Notes: a model not told the origin generated them from the letters alone. A DNA stretch of 64,000 nucleotides from Rhodocyclaceae bacterium (GCA_028714035.1 JAQTNA010000016.1:1-64000); one strand, 5' to 3'. Counted from the stretch's first letter, positions 55,101 through 63,616 are shown. Numbers and translations are program-made.

Positions 55101-57500
55101 ATGACCCGCATCTGGAAAAGAAGCATCCTCGGCGGCACCTTCTTCGCGGTGGCCATGGTGGCGCTCGTGGTGGGCTCCCTGTTCGTGATGGTGACCTTGA
55201 AGATCACGGACGAAAGGGCCACGAACCGGGCCAATACCCGGCTCATGGAACTGATGGCTTCGGCGGAACAGACGGCGGCCATCGCCTGTTTTGCCAATGA
55301 CGTTACGCTGGCCACGGAAACGGCCCGTGGACTGACGCTCTCCAGCGATGTTCTGGACGTGGCCGTCATTTCCGGCGGCAGGGAACTGGCCCGTGTATTC
55401 CGCAAGGGCGCAAGGCAACCCCCGGGCAACGTTCCTCTTCCCGGGCGCCTGGTTGCGCCCCTCTATTCGCCGTTCAACCCTTCCGAAAAAATCGGCGAAC
55501 TGCGCCTGGATCCGAACCTGGAGAGCATCCGCGCCACGGTTTTCGAGGAAATCCGATACGTTGCCCTGCTCCTGGTCCTGCTGGCGGCCGCCATGGTCAG
55601 CGCCGTGGCGGCCGTGCTGGGTGTGCTGGTGGTGCGTCCGGTAAAAACCATGTCGGATCAGCTGCACGTCATGGATGCCGGTGCCGGGGAACGCCTGCCC
55701 GTGCCCCGTGGCCACGAGGAGAGCGAGCTCGGGCGCCTGGCCGGGGACATCAACGGCCTGACCGGCAAGCTGGTCGCCGCCGCCATGAAGGAACACGAAC
55801 TGCGCCTCCAGCGCGAACTGGACGAGCGCAAGTACCGGGCCATCTTCGATAATGTGGAGGCCGGGATATTTCTCGTGGACGGGGAATTTCGTCTCAAGTC
55901 CTTCAATCCGGCCTTTGGCCGGCTGATGCGCCTTGCCCTGGCCGAGAGATATCGGGAGATTGCCGGCTTCCGTCTGTCCGAGTTGCCCTGGCTCGACGGG
56001 GAGGGGCTTGCCGCCCTGGTGAACGGCTGCCTTGCCGACAATGCGGCCAGGAGCGATGACCTGGAACTGGACCTCGCCGAAGGTGGGCGGCGCTGGTTCA
56101 ATCTGGTGCTGCGTCCCGTGGGCGAGGGGCTGGCTCAGGGCATGGCGAGCGACGTGACGGAACGGCGGCTGGCGGAACAGAAGGCGCGTCAACAACTGGT
56201 GACCGATGATCTGACCTCGGTGGCCAATCGCGCCGGGCTGGAGGCTGTTCTGCGCGCCCGGATCGAGGCCCATGCCTCGGCGGAGCACACCGAGTTTGCC
56301 CTGCTGCTGGTGGATCTGGATGGTTTCAAGCGGGTAAACGATGCCCTGGGCTTGCCGGTGGGCGATGAAATCCTGCGCAACACGGCGCGGCGCCTGCAAT
56401 CCTGCCTCTATGAGGAGGACGTGGTGGCGCGCATGGGCGGCGATGAATTCGCGGTGATTGCCCGGGCCGGCACGGGGGAAGAGGGGGTGGCCCGTGTCGC
56501 CGAGCGCATCGTTTCGGTGCTCAATTTTAGTTTCCTCGTGGCGGATGCGCCGGCCCAACTGGGGGCCAGCGTCGGGGTCGCCCTCTTTCCGGGCGACGGC
56601 CGGGATGTGCCGACCCTGCTGCGCAACGCCGAGTTGGCGCTGGACCGGGCGCGGGCCAACGGCGGGCACCGCTGCCAGTTCTTCGATTCCTCCATGGCCC
56701 AGGCGGCGCAGGCCTTGCGGCGGCTGGATACGGACATGCACCTGGCGGTACGGCGCCACGAGTTCCGCCTGTTCCTTCAGCCCATCGTCAATCTGCTGGA
56801 AAGACGCCTGGTGGGCGCGGAAGCCCTGCTGCGCTGGCAGCACAAGGAGCGCGGCATGGTGCCGCCGGACGCCTTCATTCCGGTGGCGGAGGAGACCGGC
56901 TTCATCCGGGAGATCGGCTTGTGGGTGCTGGAAGCGGCCTGTCAGCAGCTCGCCCTGTGGCAGGGGGAGGGGCAGGAATACTACCTTTCCATCAACATAT
57001 CCGGGCGCCAGGTGCCCGATGGCCTGACGCCCGCCATGCTGTTGGACGCGACGCGACGTCACGGCATCGTGCCCGAGAGGCTGGTGCTGGAAATCACGGA
57101 AGGCGTGCTGATCAACGACATGGTCAAGGCCCAGTCCTGGCTGGCCGAGGTGCACGAGAAGGGCTTTCGCATCTACCTGGATGACTTCGGCACCGGCTAC
57201 TCCTCCCTCTCCTACCTCAAGCGCTTCCCGGTGGATACGGTGAAGGTGGATCAGTCCTTCGTGCGCGACATGAGCGACGACAGCAGCGACCGGAAACTGG
57301 TGGAGGCCGTGGTGGCCATGGCCCACAGCCTGGACATGCAGGTGGTGGCCGAGGGGGTGGAGAATGCCACCCAGGCCCGCTTGCTCAGGGACATGGGCTG
57401 CTGCCACGCCCAGGGCTATTACTTCTCCCGCCCCGTTCCGGCGCAGGACTTTGCCGCCGTGGCGGAAGAAATTACCCGCCGCTTCGCCCTGGAACAGTAA
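55101..57500 (+). CDS. CHASE8-like/HAMP/PAS/GGDEF/EAL cyclic-di-GMP enzyme
   Basis: A 799-residue membrane protein. Transmembrane helices at about 12-32 and 153-178 bracket a periplasmic domain with a CHASE8-like pattern (AEQTAAIACFANDVTLATETARGL). A HAMP-type segment follows (VRPVKTMSDQLHVMDAG), then a PAS domain (about 245-350), a GGDEF domain with intact RMGGDEF (about residue 446) and an EAL domain with intact EALLRW (about 574), NISGRQVP, and DDFGTGYSSLSYLKRFPVDTVKVDQSFVRD. Both halves keep catalytic residues, so it could make or degrade cyclic-di-GMP. The CHASE8 domain, HAMP and periplasmic partner upstream recall the YfiBNR system. Confidence 0.85.
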   Translation: MTRIWKRSILGGTFFAVAMVALVVGSLFVMVTLKITDERATNRANTRLMELMASAEQTAAIACFANDVTLATETARGLTLSSDVLDVAVISGGRELARVFRKGARQPPGNVPLPGRLVAPLYSPFNPSEKIGELRLDPNLESIRATVFEEIRYVALLLVLLAAAMVSAVAAVLGVLVVRPVKTMSDQLHVMDAGAGERLPVPRGHEESELGRLAGDINGLTGKLVAAAMKEHELRLQRELDERKYRAIFDNVEAGIFLVDGEFRLKSFNPAFGRLMRLALAERYREIAGFRLSELPWLDGEGLAALVNGCLADNAARSDDLELDLAEGGRRWFNLVLRPVGEGLAQGMASDVTERRLAEQKARQQLVTDDLTSVANRAGLEAVLRARIEAHASAEHTEFALLLVDLDGFKRVNDALGLPVGDEILRNTARRLQSCLYEEDVVARMGGDEFAVIARAGTGEEGVARVAERIVSVLNFSFLVADAPAQLGASVGVALFPGDGRDVPTLLRNAELALDRARANGGHRCQFFDSSMAQAAQALRRLDTDMHLAVRRHEFRLFLQPIVNLLERRLVGAEALLRWQHKERGMVPPDAFIPVAEETGFIREIGLWVLEAACQQLALWQGEGQEYYLSINISGRQVPDGLTPAMLLDATRRHGIVPERLVLEITEGVLINDMVKAQSWLAEVHEKGFRIYLDDFGTGYSSLSYLKRFPVDTVKVDQSFVRDMSDDSSDRKLVEAVVAMAHSLDMQVVAEGVENATQARLLRDMGCCHAQGYYFSRPVPAQDFAAVAEEITRRFALEQ

Positions 57501-57568
57501 GCGGTGAGCGGTAATAGCATCCGCGCCTGCGGTGCGCAGATTTTTCCGCTCACCGCTTACCGCTCACC
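57498..57568. repeat. Family C composite palindrome (C3)
   Basis: Arms TAAGCGGTGAGCGGTAA and CCGCTCACCGCTTACCG around a core CCGCGCCTGCGGTGCGC. The TAA at its left end is the stop codon of the GGDEF/EAL gene. It lies 63 bp before proA. Confidence 0.85.
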
Positions 57569-57630
57569 AATAACATCCGTCTGCTAGACTTTCAACTTCC
57601 GCCTGACGGCGCGTCAAGATTGAGGAATTT

Positions 57631-58887
57631 ATGGACATCAAGGATTACATGCAGAACCTGGGACGGCAGGCGCGCGCCGCCTCCCGGCTCATGGCGTGCG
57701 CCGACACCCGCTCCAAGAACCGGGCGCTTCTCGCCCTGGCCTCGGCCATCCGGCGCGATGGGGCGCTGATTCTCGCCGCCAACCGCGAGGACCTGGCGGC
57801 CGCCCGGGCGGCCGGACTGGAGCCGGCCATGATTGATCGCCTGACGCTCTCGGAGAAGAGCGTGGCGGCCATGGCGGAGGGGGTCGAGCAGATCGCCTCT
57901 CTCGCGGACCCCATCGGCGAGATGTCCGACCTGCGTTTCCGGCCCAGCGGCATCCAGGTGGGCCACATGCGCGTGCCCCTGGGCGTGATCGGCATCATCT
58001 ACGAGGCCCGGCCCAACGTCACGGTGGATGCCGCCGGACTGTGCCTGAAGTCGGGCAACGCCGCCATCCTGCGCGGCGGCTCGGAGGCCATACGCTGCAA
58101 CCGGGTGCTGGCGGGCCTGGTGCGCGAGGGACTGGCGGCGGCGGGCCTGCCGGAGACGGCGGTGCAGGTGGTGGATACCACCGACCGGGCGGCGGTGGGC
58201 GAGCTCATCACCATGCGGGAATTCGTGGATGTGATCGTGCCCCGGGGGGGCAAGGGGCTCATCGCCCGGCTGCTCAAGGAATCCCGCGTGCCCATGATCC
58301 AGCACCTGGATGGCAACTGCCACGTGTACCTGGAAACGGAAGCGGACCCGGAAAAGGCGCTGAAGATCGTGGAAAACGCCAAGACCCAGCGCCTGGGCAC
58401 CTGCAACACGGCCGAGTCGCTCCTGGTGGATCGCTCGGTGGCGGCAAGCCTGCTGCCGCCCGTGTGCGCGATGCTGACGGCCAAGGGCGTGGAAATCCGC
58501 GGCTGCCCGGAAACCTGCGCCCTGGTGCCACAGGCGAAACCGGCCACGGAGGAGGACTATTACACGGAATACCTGGCCGCCATCATCTCGGTGAAGGTGG
58601 TGGACGGGCTGGACGCGGCCATCGCCCACATCAACCAGTATTCCTCCGGGCACACCGAGGCCATCGTTACCGAGAACTACACCCGGGCCATGCGCTTCCT
58701 GCGGGAAGTGGACTCCAGTTCGGTCATGGTGAATGCCTCCACCCGCTTCGCCGACGGCTTCGAATACGGCCTGGGGGCGGAGATCGGCATCTCCACCGAC
58801 AAGATCCACGCCCGGGGGCCGGTGGGCCTGGAGGGCCTCACCTCCCGGAAATGGGTGGTGTTGGGCAATGGGCAAGTGAGAGGTTAA
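57631..58887 (+). CDS. proA: Gamma-glutamyl phosphate reductase
   Basis: ProA reduces gamma-glutamyl phosphate to glutamate semialdehyde in proline synthesis with NADPH. The 418-residue protein shows [60 protein letters not shown], the catalytic Cys at about residue 257 ([12 protein letters not shown]) and [41 protein letters not shown]. The length and start are normal. proB is not adjacent. Confidence 0.96.
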   Translation: MDIKDYMQNLGRQARAASRLMACADTRSKNRALLALASAIRRDGALILAANREDLAAARAAGLEPAMIDRLTLSEKSVAAMAEGVEQIASLADPIGEMSDLRFRPSGIQVGHMRVPLGVIGIIYEARPNVTVDAAGLCLKSGNAAILRGGSEAIRCNRVLAGLVREGLAAAGLPETAVQVVDTTDRAAVGELITMREFVDVIVPRGGKGLIARLLKESRVPMIQHLDGNCHVYLETEADPEKALKIVENAKTQRLGTCNTAESLLVDRSVAASLLPPVCAMLTAKGVEIRGCPETCALVPQAKPATEEDYYTEYLAAIISVKVVDGLDAAIAHINQYSSGHTEAIVTENYTRAMRFLREVDSSSVMVNASTRFADGFEYGLGAEIGISTDKIHARGPVGLEGLTSRKWVVLGNGQVRG

Positions 58888-58903
58888 TACAAGAACCAAG
58901 GCA

Positions 58904-59030
58904 AATTAACCGCAGAGGCGCAGAGACGCGGAGAAAACCATTCAGTGCGCCGTGACATGGCGCCGTGCGCAGTGGATTTACTACAACTGTCGTGCCTTAC
59001 CTCTGCGCCTCCGCGTCTCTGCGGTTCAAA
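58904..59030. repeat. Family B inverted-arm element (B8)
   Basis: Arms ATTAACCGCAGAGGCGCAGA (from 58904) and CCGCGTCTCTGCGGTTCAA (to 59029) with a unique middle. It lies between proA and ogt. Confidence 0.88.
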
Positions 59031-59048
59031 CCGTTTTTTCCAGAACTT

Positions 59049-59513
59049 ATGTCCCGTGAAATCTACGACGCGGTTGTCCCCATGCCCGGCTTCGCCCTGG
59101 GGGTGCACTGCCGGGGGGACGTGGTCACCGGGATCGAGTTCCTGAGCGAGCGGCCCCCGGTGGCGGCCACGTCGGCGTTTGCGGCGGAAGTCGCGCGGCA
59201 ACTGACGGCCTATGGCGCCGATCCCGACCATCGCTTCGATCTGCCGGTGGCACCCGCCGGTACCGAGTTCAGGCGCCGGGTCTGGGCGGCCATTGCCGCG
59301 ATTCCCCGGGGCAAGACCCGGACTTATGGCGAGCTGGCGCGGGAACTGGGGAGCAGTCCGCGGGCGGTGGGCCAGGCCTGCGGCGACAATCCCTATCCCC
59401 TCGTCGTGCCCTGCCATCGCGTGGTGGCCAGCGGCGGCCCGGGTGGTTTCGCCCATGCCCGGGATGGCCTGCTGCCGGACATCAAACGCTGGCTCCTGAG
59501 GCACGAGGCGTGA
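59049..59513 (+). CDS. ogt: Methylated-DNA--protein-cysteine methyltransferase
   Basis: Ogt removes alkyl groups from O6-alkylguanine by transferring them to its own cysteine. The 154-residue protein has the helix-turn-helix part (FRRRVWAAIAAIPRGKTRTYGELARELGSSPRAVGQACGDNP) and the active-site LVVPCHRVV (Cys about residue 121). It follows repeat B8 by 19 bp. Its TGA overlaps the GTG of xerD, so both are coupled. Confidence 0.93.
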   Translation: MSREIYDAVVPMPGFALGVHCRGDVVTGIEFLSERPPVAATSAFAAEVARQLTAYGADPDHRFDLPVAPAGTEFRRRVWAAIAAIPRGKTRTYGELARELGSSPRAVGQACGDNPYPLVVPCHRVVASGGPGGFAHARDGLLPDIKRWLLRHEA

Positions 59514-60445
59514 CCGAAGCCCTCCTGCCGGGACGGGACGGGGAACTGCTGGATGTTTTCTGCGACAGCCTGTGGCTGGAGGATGGCCTGTCCAAGAACA
59601 CGCTCGCAGGCTACCGCAGCGACTTGTCCTGTTACGCACTGTGGCTGGCCGACAGGAATTTCTCCCTGGAAAAGGCCGGGCCGATGGAACTGGGGCTTTA
59701 CCTGGGGGAGTTCAGCCGCATCAAGAAGGCCACCAGCCAGCGCCGCCTGATTTCCTCCCTGCGCCGTTTCTACGGCCACCTGCTTTCCCGCGGCGTGCTC
59801 CAGGCCGATCCGACGCTGGATATCGCCAGCCCCGGCACCCCCCAGCGCTTCCCCAAGACCCTGTCGGAAGCCCAGGTAGAGGCGCTCCTCTCGGCGCCGG
59901 ACGTGTCGGAGCCCCTGGGTCTGCGGGACCGGGCCATGTTCGAGACCCTCTACGCCACGGGCCTGCGCGTCTCGGAACTGGTGGGCCTCAAGCTCTTCGA
60001 GGTGAGCTTCGACATGGGCGTGGTGCGGGTGTTCGGCAAGGGCGGCAAGGAGCGCCTGGTGCCCCTGGGCGAACTGGCCCTGGACTGGATGGGGCGATAC
60101 CTGAAGGAGGCGCGGTCGGTTCTCCTGGCCGGGCGCACCTGCGACGAGGTGTTCGTCGGCGCCCGTTCCGGCCAGGCGGCGTCAAACCGCAGCGGTGCGC
60201 TCACCCGCCAGATGTTCTGGACCCTGGTGAAACGCCATGCCCTGACCGCCGGCATCCGCCCCGATCGCATCTCGCCCCATACCCTGCGCCACGCCTTCGC
60301 CACCCATCTGCTGAACCACGGCGCCGACCTGCGGGTGGTGCAACTGCTCCTGGGGCACGCGGACATCTCCACCACCCAGGTCTATACCCACGTGGCGCGG
60401 GAGCGGATGAAGGCGCTGCATGCGAAACATCATCCTCGCGGATGA
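59510..60445 (+). CDS. xerD: Site-specific tyrosine recombinase XerD
   Basis: XerD with XerC resolves chromosome dimers at dif. The 311-residue protein has the N-terminal SAM-like domain (DVFCDSLWLEDGLSKNTLAGYRSDL) and a catalytic domain with Arg (ATGLRVSELVGL), Lys (FGKGGKERLVPLG), His-x-x-Arg (SPHTLRHAFATHLL), and the Tyr nucleophile (STTQVYTHVARERM). It is close to E. coli XerD (298 residues) in length and order and has no integrase-type N-terminal extension, so a housekeeping role is favoured. It starts at GTG 59510, overlapping ogt. Confidence 0.92.
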   Translation: MTEALLPGRDGELLDVFCDSLWLEDGLSKNTLAGYRSDLSCYALWLADRNFSLEKAGPMELGLYLGEFSRIKKATSQRRLISSLRRFYGHLLSRGVLQADPTLDIASPGTPQRFPKTLSEAQVEALLSAPDVSEPLGLRDRAMFETLYATGLRVSELVGLKLFEVSFDMGVVRVFGKGGKERLVPLGELALDWMGRYLKEARSVLLAGRTCDEVFVGARSGQAASNRSGALTRQMFWTLVKRHALTAGIRPDRISPHTLRHAFATHLLNHGADLRVVQLLLGHADISTTQVYTHVARERMKALHAKHHPRG

Positions 60446-60478
60446 AATGTGAAACGTGAAATGTAGGAACCAACTGGC

Positions 60479-60507
60479 TTGACTCTTATCCATAGCATGG
60501 ATAATTT
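60479..60507 (+). promoter_or_regulatory. Promoter and operator of the parD locus
   Basis: TTGACT (60479-60484) and TAATTT (60502-60507) are 17 nt apart. Between them lies a perfect inverted repeat TTATCCAT / ATGGATAA (60486-60504), a good candidate for ParD binding. This AT-rich patch is distinctive. The ribosome-binding site GAGGTG lies six bases before the ATG. Confidence 0.6.
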
Positions 60508-60537
60508 GTATACATTATTCCCCGTGAGGTGTCCTTC

Positions 60538-60825
60538 ATGACCATGCACGTCAATCTTTCCTCCGAGATGGAGGGTTATATCAAGGGCAAGGTGGCCGGC
60601 GGCTTCTACGGCAACGCCACGGAAGTGATCCGCGACGCGATCCGCCGGATGCAAACCGAAGAAGCGCGCCTCTCTGTGTGGCAGGCTGCGATAGCCAAGG
60701 GCGAGGCGCAACTGGACCGGGGCGAGGGCGTACCCTATACCCCGGAACTGCTGGAGGCGATGACCCAATCGGCCATCGCCAACCTCCACGGCAACGTGCC
60801 CATGGACCCCGATGTCCTCCCCTGA
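60538..60825 (+). CDS. ParD-family antitoxin
   Basis: A 95-residue ribbon-helix-helix antitoxin: TMHVNLSSEMEGYIKGKVAGGFYGNATEVIRDAIRRMQTEE matches ParD in its first 45 residues, followed by a helical toxin-binding tail. The ATG at 60538 was chosen because GAGGTG is well spaced; a GTG three codons upstream is possible. The partner parE gene overlaps its end but is broken, so this antitoxin is an orphan that may still repress its own promoter. Confidence 0.85.
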   Translation: MTMHVNLSSEMEGYIKGKVAGGFYGNATEVIRDAIRRMQTEEARLSVWQAAIAKGEAQLDRGEGVPYTPELLEAMTQSAIANLHGNVPMDPDVLP

Positions 60826-60966
60826 ACTGGTCCTTTCCCCGGAGGCCACCGGCTGTATTTCGTCGGCTCCCACGTCGTCGTGTATCGCCCGCGGCCCGAG
60901 GCCACCGTAGTGATACGTATCCTTCATCAGCGCATGTGCCTGACGCGACATATCCAGGGAAGTTGA
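60812..60966 (+). pseudogene. ParE toxin remnant, internal deletion and frameshift
   Basis: The start ATG (60812-60814) overlaps the parD end and reads MSSPELVLSPEA, the normal ParE-type beginning. The downstream remnant in another frame reads HRLYFVGSHVVVYR and ILHQRMCLTRHI, the usual ParE C-terminus. The middle of the toxin (about 35-40 residues) is missing and the parts are in different frames, so no toxin can be made. The first frame ends at a TAG 33 codons in. Confidence 0.85.
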
Positions 60967-60967
60967 A

Positions 60968-62299
60968 ATGGCGACCAAAACAATTTTGCGGCGGGTGTTC
61001 TGTCTGGCGGCCAGCCTGGTGATCGGTCTGGCTTCGGGGCTGGCGCTGGCCGATGGGCCTTATCGGGTTCATGGCGTGCCGGTGGATGACAAGACCCTGC
61101 TCAAGAAGCTGTCCCCGGATGAACGGCAGGCGCTGCTGGCGGGCTTCGCCGCCGACCTCAGGGCCGGCGGCCTGGAGCCTGCCGTGGAGTCCGATCTGCT
61201 GGCGGCGGCGAGGCAGGCGGCGGACGACATCGGTGTGACTTTCCCGCGCAACTACCTGCCCAGGGTGCGCCCCTGGTCGGGCCAGGACGAGAGTCTGCGC
61301 CGGGACGTGGACCGGGCGCCGGCCTTCGATGCCGCGCCCTATCTTTCCGAGCCGGTATTGAGCAAAGAGAAGCTGCTGGCCCTCATCTCCGATCTCAAGG
61401 CGCGCCAGACGCCGGAGGCCATCCAGACCTATCTCACCGCCCAGGATGCCCTGGCCCTGAGCCGGCGGCCGGCGAACGCCGAGGAAGTCCGGCTGAAGAC
61501 TCTCTCCAACAGGAACGCGCTGACGAACGTGGAGCGCCGCCTGGGAAGCATCGAAGGTCCGCGGCTTGCCGATTTCTTGACGGATTTCTCCGCCGCCCTG
61601 CGGGCGCTGCAAGCCTCGGGCCGGCCGGTCACGGGCGAAGCCCTGGTGCGCCTCCTGAACCAGACCGCCTTTTTCGACGGCGCCCGGAATAATCCGGCCT
61701 TCCCCAATGGCAACTACCCCGGCTGGCAGAATCTCGGCGCGAAGCTGGGGGAGCGTGCGGCGCTCCTGAATGCGGGTGCCGAGCCGGTGGGCGTGGCGGT
61801 GATGCTGGGCACGGAGACCCTTCCCTTCCTCTCCTCGCCCGATGTCCTGGCCCGGCTCGCCAGCCCCCTCACCCCGGATGTGCGCCAGGTGAACACCAAG
61901 GTCGCCGCCCTGGTGAACGGCGGCTACGTCAAGACCATCCAGAATGCGGTGGGGGTGGTATGGGTCAGCAAGGCGCTGGGGGAGCTGGGCCGTCAGTACG
62001 ACGAGCAGATCCGGCAGGCGGAGGAGCGGGGCCGGAAGGCGGACGAGCGGCGCCGAGAGTACGAGGAGCGGGGCCGGAAGGCGGACGCGGAGATGACGCA
62101 ACTCAAGCTGATCGGGCCGTGGGTGAGCCGCCTGCTGGAAATCGCGCTCGTCCTGGGCAATACGCCGGAATCGCGCACCAAGGATGCCGCCCTGCGCCAG
62201 GAAGCGCGCGCCCTGATCCAGAAGCTCAACGCCAACACCTCCCTGCTGCCCAACACCCGCCCCGAGATTGACCAGCTTCGCGGGCAACTGGGCCTGTGA
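60968..62299 (+). CDS. Secreted protein of unknown function
   Basis: A 443-residue exported protein that I do not recognise. It starts at ATG 60968 with GGGAAGTTG upstream and a clear signal peptide (VFCLAASLVIGLASGLALA). The mature part is helical, with LSPDERQALLAGFAADLRAGGLE and later AEEVRLKTLSNRNALTNVERRLG. Near residues 345-375 a short imperfect repeat EERGRKADERRREYEERGRKAD forms a highly charged, coiled-coil-like segment. No enzyme motif or lipobox was found. It lies directly after the deleted parE, in the same direction. Confidence 0.7.
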   Translation: MATKTILRRVFCLAASLVIGLASGLALADGPYRVHGVPVDDKTLLKKLSPDERQALLAGFAADLRAGGLEPAVESDLLAAARQAADDIGVTFPRNYLPRVRPWSGQDESLRRDVDRAPAFDAAPYLSEPVLSKEKLLALISDLKARQTPEAIQTYLTAQDALALSRRPANAEEVRLKTLSNRNALTNVERRLGSIEGPRLADFLTDFSAALRALQASGRPVTGEALVRLLNQTAFFDGARNNPAFPNGNYPGWQNLGAKLGERAALLNAGAEPVGVAVMLGTETLPFLSSPDVLARLASPLTPDVRQVNTKVAALVNGGYVKTIQNAVGVVWVSKALGELGRQYDEQIRQAEERGRKADERRREYEERGRKADAEMTQLKLIGPWVSRLLEIALVLGNTPESRTKDAALRQEARALIQKLNANTSLLPNTRPEIDQLRGQLGL

Positions 62300-62311
62300 G
62301 CTTCCCTGAAC

Positions 62312-62381
62312 GTGGGGCCGGCTTCAGCCGGCCTGGGTTGGAACGGGAATGGCGACAATGGCGGGCTGAAGCCCGCCCTAC
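62312..62381. repeat. Family A-type double hairpin with GGCCGG and GCGGG stems (A7)
   Basis: GTGGGGCCGGCTTCAGCCGGCC, a 22-nt spacer, then GGCGGGCTGAAGCCCGCCCTAC. It resembles the element at 41011 and ends in CCTAC as do family A copies. Confidence 0.8.
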
Positions 62382-62434
62382 GCCCGCTCCCGGTGCGATT
62401 TTGGGGATACCCCACCTTTTTTGCGAGCGACTGC

Positions 62435-62463
62435 TTGCTGATATATACAAAATTTTATATAGT
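62435..62463 (+). promoter_or_regulatory. Promoter of the HigB remnant/HigA locus
   Basis: TTGCTG (62435-62440) and TATAGT (62458-62463) with 17 nt between, in a strongly AT-rich patch. A near-palindrome TATATA-CAAAATTT-TATATA lies over the spacer and -10 and is a likely HigA operator. The -10 ends seven bases before the ATG at 62470, so the transcript may begin at or near the start codon (leaderless). Confidence 0.65.
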
Positions 62464-62469
62464 CTCGCC

Positions 62470-62580
62470 ATGACCGCTACCAAGCCCGTCGAATTCCGCG
62501 GCAACTCCCTTGATGAACTTCGCGCTTTCCCGCTGGCGGCCAGGCGTTACCGCGACTTGTTGAAGGAGTTGGGACAATGA
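62470..62580 (+). pseudogene. HigB/RelE-family (Gp49-like) toxin with in-frame internal deletion
   Basis: The 36-residue frame reads MTATKPVEFRGNSLDELRAFP, the normal start of phage Gp49-like RelE toxins, then jumps straight to LAARRYRDLLKELGQ, their normal C-terminus. About 65-75 central residues, including the catalytic part, are missing. The reading frame, stop codon and four-base ATGA overlap with the antitoxin are preserved. A short ARR motif occurs at both junction points in typical family members, so recombination at that microhomology is a likely cause. Confidence 0.8.
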
Positions 62581-62870
62581 GCAATGAACGAGATGCCAGC
62601 CGATATGCCAGCATATGGGACGCCATCGAGGACACCCCCGAGGCAGCGGAAAACATGAAGCTGCGTTCTGTTTTGATGACGGCGCTGAAGAATCACATCG
62701 CCCGCACGGAAATGAGCCAGGCGCAGGCCGCCAGGCTTTTCGGCGTTACCCAGCCCCGTGTCTCCGACCTGATGCGCGGCAAGATCAACCTGTTTGCCCT
62801 GGACGCCCTGGTGAACATGGCGGTGGCGGCCGGTCTGCACATCGAAATGCGGGTGCTTGAAGCGGCGTGA
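62577..62870 (+). CDS. HigA-family XRE antitoxin
   Basis: A 97-residue protein with an XRE-type helix-turn-helix: SIWDAIEDTPEAAENMKLRSVLMTALKNHI, then MSQAQAARLFGVTQPRVSDLMRGKINLFALDALVNMAVAAGL, the arrangement of antitoxins paired with Gp49-like toxins. Start ATG 62577-62579 overlaps the toxin-remnant stop as ATGA. It probably still binds its promoter. Its toxin has been disabled by deletion. Confidence 0.9.
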   Translation: MSNERDASRYASIWDAIEDTPEAAENMKLRSVLMTALKNHIARTEMSQAQAARLFGVTQPRVSDLMRGKINLFALDALVNMAVAAGLHIEMRVLEAA

Positions 62871-62887
62871 AACCCGAAAGGTGAAAT

Positions 62888-63487
62888 GTGAGCGACAAAC
62901 CCCTGGATCAACGACCTGAGACCCCGGATTTCTGGGACAAGCGCTTTGCTGCCCGCACCACCCCCTGGGACGCGGGCGGGGTGCCGGCGGACTTGATGGC
63001 CTTCGCCTCGACCGTTCCGGGAGCGCCCCGCGTGCTGATCCCCGGCTGCGGCAGTGCTTGGGAGGCGCGCTGGCTGATGGAGCGGGGCTGGCGGGTCACG
63101 GCCCTGGACTTCAGCGCGGCGGCCATGGAGGTGGCGCGGGAGGTGCTCGGCGATCACGGCGCCTGCCTGCTGCACGCGGATTTCTTCCATTTCGATGCCG
63201 GGGAAGGCTACGACATCCTCTACGAGCGGGCCTTCAAGTGCGCCCTGCCCCGGAAGATGTGGCAGGACTACGCCCGCCGTTGTGCCGTCCTCCTTCCGCC
63301 CGGGGGGCTGCTGGCGGGTTTCTTCTTCTTCCGGGACGATCCCAAGGGGCCGCCCTTCGGTACGTCGCCCGAGGCCTTGCGCGAGTTGCTCTCGCCCTGG
63401 TTCGAATGCCTGGAAGACCGGCCGGCGGCCGAATCCATCGCCGTCTTCTCCGGCTTTGAGCGCTGGCAGGTCTGGCGGCGGCTGTAG
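62888..63487 (+). CDS. TPMT-family SAM-dependent methyltransferase
   Basis: A 199-residue methyltransferase of the thiopurine S-methyltransferase family: FWDKRFAARTTPWDAGGVP, the SAM-binding GxGxG-like PRVLIPGCGSAWEARWLMERGWRVTALDFS, YDILYERAFKCALP and LLAGFFFFRDDPKGPPFGTS. Bacterial members methylate thiol or metalloid (for example tellurite) substrates. It starts at GTG 62888 with AAAGGTGAAA upstream, 17 bp after higA. Its stop lies inside family A repeat A5. Confidence 0.87.
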   Translation: MSDKPLDQRPETPDFWDKRFAARTTPWDAGGVPADLMAFASTVPGAPRVLIPGCGSAWEARWLMERGWRVTALDFSAAAMEVAREVLGDHGACLLHADFFHFDAGEGYDILYERAFKCALPRKMWQDYARRCAVLLPPGGLLAGFFFFRDDPKGPPFGTSPEALRELLSPWFECLEDRPAAESIAVFSGFERWQVWRRL

Positions 63488-63549
63488 CTCGGGCTTCAGC
63501 CCGACATCGGCCTTTGCTCAAGCCCTTGTCGGGTTGAAACCCGACCGAC
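63484..63549. repeat. Family A palindromic repeat (A5)
   Basis: GTAGCTCGGGCTTCAGCCCGAC, spacer, GTCGGGTTGAAACCCGACCGAC; the TAG at its left end is the stop codon of the methyltransferase gene. Confidence 0.85.
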
Positions 63550-63616
63550 ACGGTTTTGCGTTCATCGGCGCCTTTGCGCCGGTCTTTTGATTTTCATACG
63601 TTCGCCGACCACGGCG

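Noticed and set aside
54993-57407. Minus-strand open frame of about 800 codons opposite the GGDEF/EAL gene
   Set aside because: Antisense shadow of a conserved gene; composition (His, Gln, Gly-rich) is typical of such shadows.
59510-60445. Integrase of a mobile island
   Set aside because: All features fit housekeeping XerD, next to ogt, with no attachment-site repeats around it.
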